DNA from: Streptomyces flaveolus
Lineage (GTDB): Bacteria; Actinomycetota; Actinomycetes; Streptomycetales; Streptomycetaceae
DNA length: 64,000 nucleotides
NCBI RefSeq assembly: GCF_000716535.1
Contig: NZ_JNWV01000015.1
Span: forward strand, 1 to 64,000
Reading direction: 5' to 3'
A program made the translations under genes and the position numbers. Under the pieces are notes generated by a model. That model ran no database searches. It saw nothing but the letters and a program-made list of their open reading frames with translations, and had not been told where the DNA came from. The number at the start of each line of letters is the position of its first letter. Position 1 is the stretch's first letter. Positions 44,268-52,133 of the stretch are shown one piece after another.

Positions 44268-44397
44268 GCACTCGCCTGGCCCTGCGGTCCCTGTACCCAC
44301 CTGGCCACTCTCTGGCTCACCGCCGCCCTGTGCTGCTGTAAGCGACTCCTCCGCCTCACCACAGAGGGCACGGTGTAGTAGCAAGCCCGCTTCATCG

Positions 44398-44424
44398 CCT
44401 CACATTTCTCCGGCCTGCGTCGTC
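44398..44424 (+). promoter_or_regulatory. Possible ECF41-type promoter
   Basis: CCTCACA, then 16 bases, then CGTC, lies 46 bases before the ATG at 44470. ECF41 sigma factors are described as using a TGTCACA/CGTC-type promoter in front of their linked gene. An ECF41-like gene is next downstream. The match is partial, so this is tentative. Confidence 0.3.
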
Positions 44425-44469
44425 ATGTTGGTGAGGGCAGCGACTGGTGCCCCGGAACGGAGTGAGGAG

Positions 44470-45204
44470 ATGAAGGTTTTCATCGCTGGTGGGCGCGGCC
44501 GTGTGGGGTCCCGCCTTGCTGACAACCTGGCGGCCAAGGGTATCGAGGTGATCTCGGGAGGACTTGAGGACGGGATCGACGTGATCTCGGGCAAGGGGCT
44601 CGCCGAGGCTCTCGTCGGAGTCGACACCATCGCCAACGTCCTTAACACCCCCCGCTTTGACGCGGAGGGGGCAATCTCGTTCTTCGAGGGAGCGATCAAC
44701 AACCTGACTGTGGAGGGCGAGCGGGCAGGTGTGCGTCATCACATCGTGCTCTCCATTGTCGGCGTCGGGGAAGGGGACGCATCCGATATTGGGTACTACC
44801 TCGGCAAGGTGGCGCAGGAGAAGGCCGTGCGATCCGCTTCGATCCCCGCCACCATCATTCGGGCCACCCAGTTCCAGAGCTACATTCCTGTCCTCATTGA
44901 CCAGCACACTGTGGACGGTAAGGTTCTCGCTCCGAGGTCATTCATCCAGCCGGTCGAATTGGACGAAGTCATCGAGCTGCTAGCCGAGGCTGTCACGACG
45001 CTGGAGCCGGGAAGTGTGGTCGAGATCGCTGGACCCGACCGTTTTTACCACGACGACCTCTTCCGTGCCACTCTGGCCGATCGCGGAGACGATCGTGAGG
45101 TTGTGACCGTGGACGGACAGGGGCTCATCGATGCCATGGTTCCGCGCGGCGTGTACCGGACAGGCGTCGTGCGGTACCCGATTGCGGGGATTCCCACTGC
45201 CTGA
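44470..45204 (+). CDS. NAD(P)-binding atypical SDR (NmrA-like)
   Basis: ATG at 44470 with GAGTGAGGAG directly upstream; 244 residues. The Rossmann glycine motif is KVFIAGGRGRVGSRLADNLA at the N-terminus. It then has VGVDTIANVLNTP, HHIVLSIVGVGEG with the Ser of the active site region, YYLGKVAQEKAV (Tyr-x-x-x-Lys) and TIIRATQFQSYIP. It is an NmrA/atypical SDR probably acting as an oxidoreductase. Linked oxidoreductase or epimerase genes next to ECF41 sigma factors are a known pattern and are usually the sigma factor's main target. Confidence 0.88.
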   Translation: MKVFIAGGRGRVGSRLADNLAAKGIEVISGGLEDGIDVISGKGLAEALVGVDTIANVLNTPRFDAEGAISFFEGAINNLTVEGERAGVRHHIVLSIVGVGEGDASDIGYYLGKVAQEKAVRSASIPATIIRATQFQSYIPVLIDQHTVDGKVLAPRSFIQPVELDEVIELLAEAVTTLEPGSVVEIAGPDRFYHDDLFRATLADRGDDREVVTVDGQGLIDAMVPRGVYRTGVVRYPIAGIPTA

Positions 45205-45286
45205 ATGCGATAGTGAAGGGAGGCGGGAACGTTGACCGCCAGGCAATAGGTTAGGCGTGCTGCGCTGCAATGGGAAAGGGTGCTCC

Positions 45287-46258
45287 ATGTCGGAAGATCG
45301 TCCTGTCGAATCCTCGGAGTTCGGAGGAGCCGAGCGTGATGAATCACGGGCTCTTGATTCGGTCATGGCGGAGCGACGTCGTCTGCTGTCGCTAGCCTTT
45401 CGCATGATGGGCACCCTGGCCGATGCCGAGGATGTCGTGCAAGAGACATATGTGAGGTGGTACCGCCTTGAGCCCGAGGAGCGCGACGAGATTGCCGCGC
45501 CTGCAGCATGGCTGATGCGAGTTGCGAGCCGCATATCACTCGACCTGCTGGGTTCCGCGCGGGCACGACGGGAGACATACGTCGGGCAATGGCTACCGGA
45601 GCCAGTTCCAGCTGACCTCTTCGCCGACACAGCCAAGGCGCCCCTGAACTCCAGTCGCCTCGCTGCTGATCCGCTCGAACGTGTCACTCTCGATGATGCC
45701 GTCAGCATGGCATTGCTGACGGTCCTCGAGGCCATGACCCCAGCAGAGCGAGTGGCGTTCGTGCTGCATGATGTGTTCGGTGTCCCGTTTGACGAGATTG
45801 CTGGTGTCGTAGGTCGTTCAGCAGCAGCAACAAGGCAATTGGCAACGTCGGCACGCCGCCGCGTCCGACGAGGAAGACGCGCACAGGTTTCCTCTCACCA
45901 GCATGATGAGGTTGTTCGGGCATTCCGTGGTGCAACTGTCGGAGGGGACATCGAGGACCTGCTCCGCGTGTTGGCTCCAGGTGTCGAACTACGAGTAGAC
46001 GGCGGCGGTTTCGTCAATGCCGCACCTCAGGTTATCCGTGGGTCGGATCATGTGGCCCGGTGGTTCATGGGAGTGATGCGCAAGCAGCCCACCCTCCGTC
46101 TTGAGCAACGCGACACAGCTGACGGTCTCGGATATATTATTCGAAATGAGGGGCGTCGATACGGCATGATTACCTTTGACGTCAGCGATAAAGGCATCAC
46201 GAACGTGTGGCTGATGCTGAATCCAATGAAGCTAAAGAATTGGTCACTCGACTACTGA
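45287..46258 (+). CDS. SigJ/ECF41-type RNA polymerase sigma factor
   Basis: ATG at 45287 preceded by GGGAAAGGG; 323 residues. Region 2 reads RRLLSLAFRMMGTLADAEDV followed by VQETYVRW. Region 4 reads MTPAERVAFVLHDVFGVPFD followed by EIAGVVGRSAAATRQLATSA. The C-terminal ~110 residues form a SnoaL-like extension (VVRAFRGATVGGDIEDLLRV, VELRVDGGG). This C-terminal domain, which modulates activity in place of an anti-sigma factor, defines the SigJ/ECF41 type. The upstream oxidoreductase is the likely target. Confidence 0.9.
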   Translation: MSEDRPVESSEFGGAERDESRALDSVMAERRRLLSLAFRMMGTLADAEDVVQETYVRWYRLEPEERDEIAAPAAWLMRVASRISLDLLGSARARRETYVGQWLPEPVPADLFADTAKAPLNSSRLAADPLERVTLDDAVSMALLTVLEAMTPAERVAFVLHDVFGVPFDEIAGVVGRSAAATRQLATSARRRVRRGRRAQVSSHQHDEVVRAFRGATVGGDIEDLLRVLAPGVELRVDGGGFVNAAPQVIRGSDHVARWFMGVMRKQPTLRLEQRDTADGLGYIIRNEGRRYGMITFDVSDKGITNVWLMLNPMKLKNWSLDY

Positions 46259-46536
46259 CCTTTTCGTTAGTTCCGCGGGTGTGGCGGGCTTGTTGGTGGG
46301 AGTTTGTTGTCGTGTCCTTCAAGCCTTCGCGTGTTGCCTCCCGGACTCGACGACATCGCGGGAGTGGACTGCCGGCGGCTCAACCGGCACGCCGGAGGGA
46401 GGCTCTCCCCAGGCGCGCCGCGCGGGGACGTCGGCGAAGACCCGGTGATGGGCCAGGCAGCCTTCTTGGACGAAGACACCGCCGGGACGTACATGAAGGC
46501 GGTGAACAGTTCCTCGGTAGGTGGCGCCCCACCTCC

Positions 46537-46786
46537 GTGCTTCCCTTCCTCGCCGCCCAACTGTTCGGCGCCGCCGGCCTCGGCCTGGCCGCCGTCTGCT
46601 TCGGCCGCCCGGCCTCCGCTGGCGAGGACGAGGTCACCGTCCCCCAGCGGCGCCCGCCCGTTCCATCGACGAAAGCGCCCTGGTCTGATGAGCTCCTCCA
46701 CCACTGCGTCCGTGCTGTTCGTCTGCGTGCACAACGCCGGCCGCTCCCAGATGGCCGCTGCCTTCGGCGGCAAGTGCCCGTCCTAG
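46537..46786 (+). pseudogene. Arsenic-type gene stumps (aquaporin C-term, ArsC N-term)
   Basis: One frame gives VLPFLAAQLFGAAGLGLAAV, like the last helix of an aquaporin/MIP channel. Then a new frame from an ATG at 46688 reads TASVLFVCVHNAGRSQMAAAF, the N-terminal active-site loop of an ArsC/low-molecular-weight phosphatase, but ends after ~33 codons. Channel plus ArsC is a known arrangement in Streptomyces arsenic clusters. What remains here is debris. The rest of 46,259-46,805 shows nothing else. Confidence 0.6.
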
Positions 46787-46805
46787 ACCAGGTGCTCGAA
46801 CCCGC

Positions 46806-47162
46806 CTAACCCCCGACCAGCAGCTCGGCCTCGGCCCGGGCGACGGTGTCATACACCCGCAGCACGGTGTCCGCCCCGGTCATGGTCAGCATCCGCTGCA
46901 GGATCGGCGGCACACAGGCCAGCACCAGCACGGCACCGTACTCCTCCGCCCGCCGCCAGGCCCACAGCAGCACATTCAGCCCTGCGGAATCACAGAACGC
47001 CACCGCGGAAAGGTCCAGCACCACACACCGCTGGTCCGGGGTGATCTCTTCGAGGAGACGCTCGCGGAAGGACGGGGACGTCTCCCAGCCCATGGCCCCG
47101 CTGAGCTGCACAGTCAGGCATGTTCCCGACGTATTCGCTTGAACCGAGGGTTCTTGGGTCAT
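46806..47162 (-). CDS. STAS-domain anti-sigma factor antagonist
   Basis: ATG at 47162 with GGGAGAA upstream; 118 residues. It is a single STAS domain with CVVLDLSAVAFCDSAGLNVL, whose DSAG serine is the site phosphorylated by partner kinases. It has a closing VLACVPPILQRMLTMTGADTV. Such proteins release a sigma factor by binding its anti-sigma kinase when unphosphorylated. No kinase or sigma gene is adjacent, so its partner is elsewhere. Confidence 0.9.
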   Translation of the reverse strand: MTQEPSVQANTSGTCLTVQLSGAMGWETSPSFRERLLEEITPDQRCVVLDLSAVAFCDSAGLNVLLWAWRRAEEYGAVLVLACVPPILQRMLTMTGADTVLRVYDTVARAEAELLVGG

Positions 47163-47310
47163 CGCGTTCTCCCCACCGTCGCATCGGGAGACGCAACAGA
47201 TTGTGACGATGAGCCTATCGACTCCCCTCACATCACGCCCTCAAACCGTCCCCATACGCCGTGAGGTTGAGAAACAACTTCTCACCCCCAACGGCGCTGC
47301 GAAGCTGCCG

Positions 47311-47535
47311 TCACGTGACGCTCCACTGATGGGGCCGGCCCCCGCGCCACTCCACCCAACGTGGATCATCCAGCGCTCGATCCGGGTCGGCTACTCCAGC
47401 CGCTTCCAGAAAGACGACCAGGTCGTGGTCGGAGTGCGCCAGGCCCAGGATCTCCTCCCGGCCGTGCCGGTGCAGGGTGACCCGACGGCCGCCGGACTGC
47501 GACGGCCGGTGCACGACGACCGGCGCACTGCCCAT
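47311..47535 (-). CDS. Small conserved hypothetical protein, 74 aa
   Basis: I take the ATG at 47535; an in-frame start at 47553 is equally possible. The product contains VVVHRPSQSGGRRVTLHRHG, EEILGLAHSDHDLVVFLEAAG and DDPRWVEWRGG, a pattern I know from short Streptomyces proteins of unknown function. It is soluble and has no signal peptide. Confidence 0.6.
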   Translation of the reverse strand: MGSAPVVVHRPSQSGGRRVTLHRHGREEILGLAHSDHDLVVFLEAAGVADPDRALDDPRWVEWRGGRPHQWSVT

Positions 47536-47729
47536 GCCCCCAGGCTCGCCCACGCCGCGGCGCCCCGGCCAGCCCGCGACGTCGACCGCCTTCCCCCGGC
47601 TATCGCCTGGGGAACAGGTGTCGTCCTATCCGCGCTGGCAAAGGAGTCCGCCCCGGCACCGGGCCGCTTCTCGTCGGCGCCGTCTCTCCCCCCGTGTCCG
47701 ATGGGAGGGGCGGCGTCCGACGTGTGAGG

Positions 47730-48323
47730 TCAGCCGCGGCGGCGGAACAGCCCGCGGAGCTTGCCCGGCTCCTGGCCGTGCTCCCGCTCCGCTGGCGTAG
47801 CGGCCTGGAGGCGGGCGGCTTCGGCGACTGCTTCCTTGCGGGCGACGTCGTGGGCGTGGCAGGTGCCGCACACGGACACGTCCCCGGCCTTCCAGACAGT
47901 CCGGTGCGCGGTGGTCTCCTCCCAGCGCTGGTCGGTCAACTTCTGCCCGCACCGCTTGCACACAGGGCGCTGTGCCTCCCGCTCAGCGGCACGGCGCCGC
48001 TTGTCCTCCGCGTCGGCGCGGGCGTACTGGCGGCGATAGAGGGCGTCGCCGTCGGGGTTGTCGAGCGCGCCGGTCAGGGTCTGTTCGTCCTTTCGCCCCA
48101 AGCGCCGCCACACCGCCGCGTCCGCGCCGTGCTCCTTCAGTTGCTCCAGGGTGGTGACGACGACCGGCACGGCCTGGCTGTAGTCCTTCGTCGTGATCGC
48201 CTCGCGGTAGAGGGTCTGGTACCGACGCGGAGCCCAGCAGCGGCGGCCGGCCTCCTCGAGCACGGCGACCGTGTTGGCGACCTTCCCCTCGGTGGTGTCG
48301 GCGAACACGAACGCGAGTGGCAC
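47730..48323 (-). CDS. Hypothetical protein with Cys4 zinc-finger-like segment, 197 aa
   Basis: GTG start at 48323. The N-terminal half is helical. The C-terminal half has CKRCGQKLTD and CGTCHAHDVARKEAV about 30 residues apart, a four-cysteine metal site. It ends in a basic GLFRRRG. It follows an HNH nuclease stump on the same strand. I do not recognise the family; a nucleic-acid-binding role is a guess from the cysteine cluster. Confidence 0.6.
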   Translation of the reverse strand: MPLAFVFADTTEGKVANTVAVLEEAGRRCWAPRRYQTLYREAITTKDYSQAVPVVVTTLEQLKEHGADAAVWRRLGRKDEQTLTGALDNPDGDALYRRQYARADAEDKRRRAAEREAQRPVCKRCGQKLTDQRWEETTAHRTVWKAGDVSVCGTCHAHDVARKEAVAEAARLQAATPAEREHGQEPGKLRGLFRRRG

Positions 48324-48339
48324 CAGGCCCTCCCGGCCG

Positions 48340-48600
48340 GTCGGCGGCTAGACCCGCCGCCACAGCAACCTCGATGAGCGCGGCCTTCTCGCCGGCGTCG
48401 ATGCCCAGGCCCCAACGGGTCTTGTCGGCCACCCAGTCGGTGACGTACTGGCAGCGGTAGCCGACGGCCGGCGGAAGCCACGTGGACGGGTCCAGGCCGG
48501 CCTTGCACCGGTTCGAGGCCGCCGACACCGCGATCAGAGCACGGTCGTCACCGAGGTCGTTGGCGTACACCTCACGTTCCTTCGCGAGTGGTCCCGGGGG
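48340..48600 (-). pseudogene. C-terminal stump of an HNH nuclease (DUF1524-type)
   Basis: The frame begins at the IS scar near 48,600 and reads AKEREVYANDLGDDRALIAV, SAASNRCKAGLDPSTWLPP and CQYVTDWVADKTRWGLGIDA. This corresponds to the FANDL...NPQLIAVSASSNRQKGD...W region of the intact secreted nuclease at 20,189. The DHVVPL part and signal peptide are missing, removed at the IS5 scar. The frame then runs on out of register into the neighbouring gene, so no proper stop remains. Confidence 0.75.
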
Positions 48601-48604
48601 CGGG

Positions 48605-48907
48605 TCACGCCTGCTGCCTGGCGCTGACGATCGTGGGCGGCCGTGGCGGGATCACCGGCAGGTGATCAACGGGGTGCTGTGACGGTTGCGGACCGGTGCT
48701 CCGTGGCATGACCTGCCGGAACGAAAGCGCTATGGACTGTGGCAGACGGCCTATGAACGCTGCGGAAACGGGCCTCCTCGGCCGGTGTTGGACGCAGCAT
48801 CGCCCCTCTCTCACCGCGCACGCGAATACCTCCACCCCGTTTCAACCCGTGCCTGCCGCGGTGGCGAGACGGGGCGTCACCGCGACCGGGCGTGCCGGGA
48901 GCGGTGA
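48605..48907 (+). pseudogene. IS5-type transposase N-terminal stump, copy 2
   Basis: LPGADDRGRPWRDHRQVING, then VL and an in-frame TGA, then RLRTGAPWHDLPERKRYGLW followed by QTAYERCGNG. It is the uninterrupted version of the stump at 42,087 and shows the pre-insertion sequence. Only the N-terminus of the transposase is present, so it cannot be active. Confidence 0.75.
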
Positions 48908-48972
48908 ACGGATGCTCCCTGACTCGCCGGCATCCGGGACGGTGCGTTCGATGGCGGCTGTCTCGCCTTGCG

Positions 48973-49581
48973 TCAGGACGCGAGGAACGACCGCAGATCA
49001 CTAATCGCGGCGTCCAGTTCCTCGCCGGCGCGGCTGAAGTCGTCGCGCTCGTAACAGCTCACCAGCGCTTTCTCCCAGGCGAGCATCATGGCGGCGCACT
49101 GCATCCGGATGGCCGGCGAGTCGCCCGGTAGCCCGAGTCGTTCCCCCATGGCCTCGGCCAGCGCGCTGGTCCAGAGGTCCTGCTTTTGCAGGTGACGCCC
49201 GCGCAGCGCGGGCTCGGACCGGTTGAGCCGCATCACTGTCGTGATCGTTGCGGGATCGGCGGCGACCGAGGCGACTGCCACGTCGAAGGCCGACCTCAGT
49301 GCCTGCAGGGGTGATTCCGCGGCGGGCCGCGCTCGCAACTCCGTAGCGATCGACGGCCCGAGGGCCTCGATCGGCTGGAGGACGGCGTCTTCCTTCGTGG
49401 GGAAGTAGCGGAAGAAGGTCCGTTGGGTCACGCCGACAGTTTCAGTAATCGCGCTGACGGTGGTCGCGGCCAACCCGATCTCGTCGATCGAGCGTATCGC
49501 TGCGGCCGTCAGCTCCGTACGGATGGCTTCGCGCATGCGGGCCCGGACGCCTTGGGGCTTCACCTCTTCCATGTCGAGCAT
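48973..49581 (-). CDS. TetR-family transcriptional regulator
   Basis: I start at the ATG at 49581; GTG at 49602 or ATG at 49572 are also possible, and no ribosome site decides. The product is ~202 residues. The N-terminal helix-turn-helix is AAIRSIDEIGLAATTVSAIT followed by ETVGVTQRTFFRYFPTKEDA, canonical for TetR. The C-terminal ligand domain resembles TetR_C of the AcrR group (LQALRSAFDVAVASVAADPA). It is divergent from a metallo-hydrolase gene with an operator-like inverted repeat between them, so it most likely represses that gene and itself. Confidence 0.92.
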   Translation of the reverse strand: MLDMEEVKPQGVRARMREAIRTELTAAAIRSIDEIGLAATTVSAITETVGVTQRTFFRYFPTKEDAVLQPIEALGPSIATELRARPAAESPLQALRSAFDVAVASVAADPATITTVMRLNRSEPALRGRHLQKQDLWTSALAEAMGERLGLPGDSPAIRMQCAAMMLAWEKALVSCYERDDFSRAGEELDAAISDLRSFLAS

Positions 49582-49616
49582 CGTAGCGCTAGTGTCAGAC
49601 ACCGACTAACTGTCAC

Positions 49617-49637
49617 TGACTGACAATAAGACAGTCA
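49617..49637. promoter_or_regulatory. Inverted repeat, probable TetR operator
   Basis: TGACTG, 9 bases, CAGTCA, within an AT-rich 70-base gap between the divergent TetR and metallo-hydrolase genes. Similar GTCAC/GTCAG half-sites recur around it (AGTGTCAG at 49591, CTGTCACTG at 49610). Confidence 0.6.
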
Positions 49638-49655
49638 CTGAATAGAAGGATGGCC

Positions 49656-50519
49656 ATGACTGAGAAGATCACCATCGGCGACTACGTCGTCACGGTCCTG
49701 TCGGACGGCTACTCGAACCTTCCGCCGTCCGCCTACCCCGGCGCCGACTTCTCCCGGTTCCCCCACCTGCTGGGAGAGAACGGCACCTACCGGATCCGCA
49801 TCGGCGCCCACCTGGTCCAGGGACCTGCCGGCACCTTCCTCATCGACGCCGGAGCAGGCGAGCTCGACATGCCCTTCCCGGCGGAGCTGGCCGCGGCGAA
49901 CAGGCTGAGCAATCCGCCACAGAACATGGCGTCGGCCGGCAACCTGCCTGCCGCCCTCACGGCCGCAGGCGTCACGCCCGAGGACGTCACCGGCATCTTC
50001 ATCACACACCTGCACCTCGACCACATCGGCTGGCTGATCAAGGACGGAGCCCCCTACTTCCCGAACGCCACCGCCTACTACGGGGCCGAGGATTGGGCGC
50101 TGCTGGTCGACGCCGTGGCCGAAGACGACCCCGCGCGCGTACTGATGCACCAGGCGGACAAGGCAGGCATCCTGCGTACCTACGAGCCGGGCGACTACGA
50201 ACTGTTCCCGGGCCTGAGCGTGCTGCACGTCCCCGGGCACACCCCCGGCCACGTCATGCTCGCCCTTGAGTCCGGTGGCCAGAAGCTGTGGTTCACCGGC
50301 GACCTCATCGAACTGCCTGGCCAGCTCACCGACAGGCACATCCATTTCATGACCGACGTCGACCGCGACCTCGCCACCAACGCCCGCGACCGCCTCTTCG
50401 CGCAGGCGAAGAAGGAGCAGATCATCATCGCCGCGGCCCACCTGACCAACCCGTCGTTCCGGAAGATCACCGCCAACGACACCTGGACCGACGCCACCAC
50501 CAACGCTGTGACCGCGTAG
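49656..50519 (+). CDS. MBL-fold metallo-hydrolase (lactonase-like)
   Basis: The ATG at 49656 has GAAGGA 6 bases upstream; an ATG at 49650 is too close to it. The 287-residue product has the metallo-beta-lactamase zinc ligands: THLHLDHIGW near 117, HVPGHTPGHVML near 195 with a further His, WFTGDLIE with Asp, and a late IIAAAHL His. The layout is like quorum-quenching lactonases and organophosphate-degrading relatives. Control by the divergent TetR gene suggests that it is induced by a small molecule, perhaps its substrate. Confidence 0.9.
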   Translation: MTEKITIGDYVVTVLSDGYSNLPPSAYPGADFSRFPHLLGENGTYRIRIGAHLVQGPAGTFLIDAGAGELDMPFPAELAAANRLSNPPQNMASAGNLPAALTAAGVTPEDVTGIFITHLHLDHIGWLIKDGAPYFPNATAYYGAEDWALLVDAVAEDDPARVLMHQADKAGILRTYEPGDYELFPGLSVLHVPGHTPGHVMLALESGGQKLWFTGDLIELPGQLTDRHIHFMTDVDRDLATNARDRLFAQAKKEQIIIAAAHLTNPSFRKITANDTWTDATTNAVTA

Positions 50520-50524
50520 ACACC

Positions 50525-50935
50525 TCACAACGTCGACGCATCAACGTGCACCAGCGAGTTCGACGGGGACGCGGTGTCCTCGTCGAACAGCTTGCCAGCC
50601 GGAGATCCCGAAATGCGGTCCATGGCCTGCTCGGCGACCAGCGGGACCCCCGTCCGGCGTCGAGGCTGACCTGCTCGGCGACCTGGCCGACGTCGATGAG
50701 GTCCTCGCCCTTCAGCACGATGCTGGTCAGGCGGGCACGTTGCAGACCAGCGGCATCCATCAACTGGTAGGCGAGCATGCACAGATCGTCCTCGTGGGCG
50801 GACGGTTCGGGCAGGCAGGGGGTCTTCTCCCACGTGCTGCCCGCCCGCGAAGCGCAGGGTCAGCGTGAGCGCGCGGACGGCCAGGCCGCGGTGGCGCAGC
50901 TGGAGGCCGGGCTGGACGACGGCGCCGACTCGCTC
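50525..50935 (-). pseudogene. C-terminal remnant of a Y-family polymerase-like gene
   Basis: Across three frames the minus strand reads VQPGLQLRHRGLAVRALTLT, AYQLMDAAGLQRARLTSIVL followed by KGEDLIDVGQVAEQ, then PLVAEQAMDRISG. The intact gene at 52,134 has the same segments in one frame. So this is a frameshifted, N-terminally deleted paralogue lying 1.2 kb away. Its last ~25 codons (KLFDEDTASPSNSLVHVDAS) differ from the intact gene. Confidence 0.75.
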
Positions 50936-50997
50936 GTCTGAATGAACATCGACGCAAAGCGGAATGGCGAACCGTTCCGCCAGGACAGGCCGATGTC

Positions 50998-51447
50998 ATG
51001 AAACCTGTACCTGCACGACGAGCCCGCATCCCCAGGACTGCGCTGCTCGCCGCCGCCGTCCCGGCCGTCCTGGCCGCATAACTGACCGGCCTCGCACCCG
51101 CCCACGCCACCACCACCCCTGGCTCCGCTGCCGTGGCCCGGGACCAGATCGCGTGCCCGCGCGGGTTCGTCTGCATCTACCCCGACATCAACTTCAACGG
51201 CCAGCCCTACGTCAAACGCGCCGTCGACGGCTCGGTGCGACACCTGCCCGACTACATCCGCGGCAAGGGCAGCTCGATCATCAACAACAGCAGTCGCACC
51301 GCACGCGTCTACCAGAAGGACAACTACTTCGGCCGGCACGTCTGCGTCGGACGCGAGGGCGGCACCATCGGCGACCTGCGCTCCTACCAGCTCAACGACA
51401 CCACCCACAGCCTGCGCAACAACGACACCCCCTGCGGCGCCTCGTAA
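50998..51447 (+). pseudogene. Peptidase inhibitor I36-like gene with TAA in the signal peptide
   Basis: ATG at 50998. The frame reads MKPVPARRARIPRTALLAAA, VPAVLAA, then a TAA at 51079-51081, then continues LTGLAPAHATTTPGSAAVAR. The mature domain follows (CPRGFVCIYPDINFNGQPY, SSIINNSSRTARVYQKDNYF). The mature part has the crystallin-like pattern of the I36/SMI family of secreted protease inhibitors, with four Cys. A single base change in the signal peptide stops translation. A restart at the GTG at 51133 would give 104 residues without an export signal. Confidence 0.8.
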
Positions 51448-52133
51448 CCGACCCCGGCACGGGTTCATCCGCCTCCCGGCCGGTGGCCAGCCGGCCCTCC
51501 GGCTCCCGCTTCCGCTGGTTCAGCCACTGGGCCCCCGGGTCGGCAAGCACGGCGCCTTCCTCCGGGCCGACCCAGGAGGCCGACTCGCCGGGCGTCGTGG
51601 CCCGCAGTACCGGGGGATGAGGCAGTGGCGGCCGCGTCCGGTGGGACGGCTCAGCTCGGCGTACGGCATCTCAGAGCGGCCTGCGTCGCCGCGACCGTCC
51701 AGACCGACACCGAGCAGGGTGTGCCAGCGAGAGACCCGGTGGGAGGACGGGCACCGCCGCCCAACTCGCCAGGACAGCATCGAAGTCCTTGAGGAGACAC
51801 CTCCAGGTATGACCGGCAAGCTGCCGGAACCACTGCTGAGCGCTGCCATTGCCAGCCCGCCTGATGCGCAGGGTGAGGACCGGGCCCGCCGACGCCGCCG
51901 CGCTGCGGGCCCGGGAGCGCGCAGCCTGGGTATCCCTCGTGACGGCAGGAGCTCGAACGGGCGCTTCGTCCCGAACCCTTACCAGCCGTTTCTCCGGCAC
52001 CTGCCGCGCTGGATGCATCACCGTCGCGCGACATCGCTGCCACCGTGGCCGGGCGCAACGAGGTCGCGGTGGGGGCGTACCGCCTCCGGGCCACAGCGGT
52101 TTCCGGGTCCTGCGACCCGGTTCTGGAAAACGA
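51448..52133. other. Gap without a recognisable gene
   Basis: 686 bases. Short frames on the minus strand around 51,700-51,880 have protein-like composition (SAQQWFRQLAGHTWRCLLKD) but match nothing I know and are soon closed. It may be remains of a decayed gene. Confidence 0.4.
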
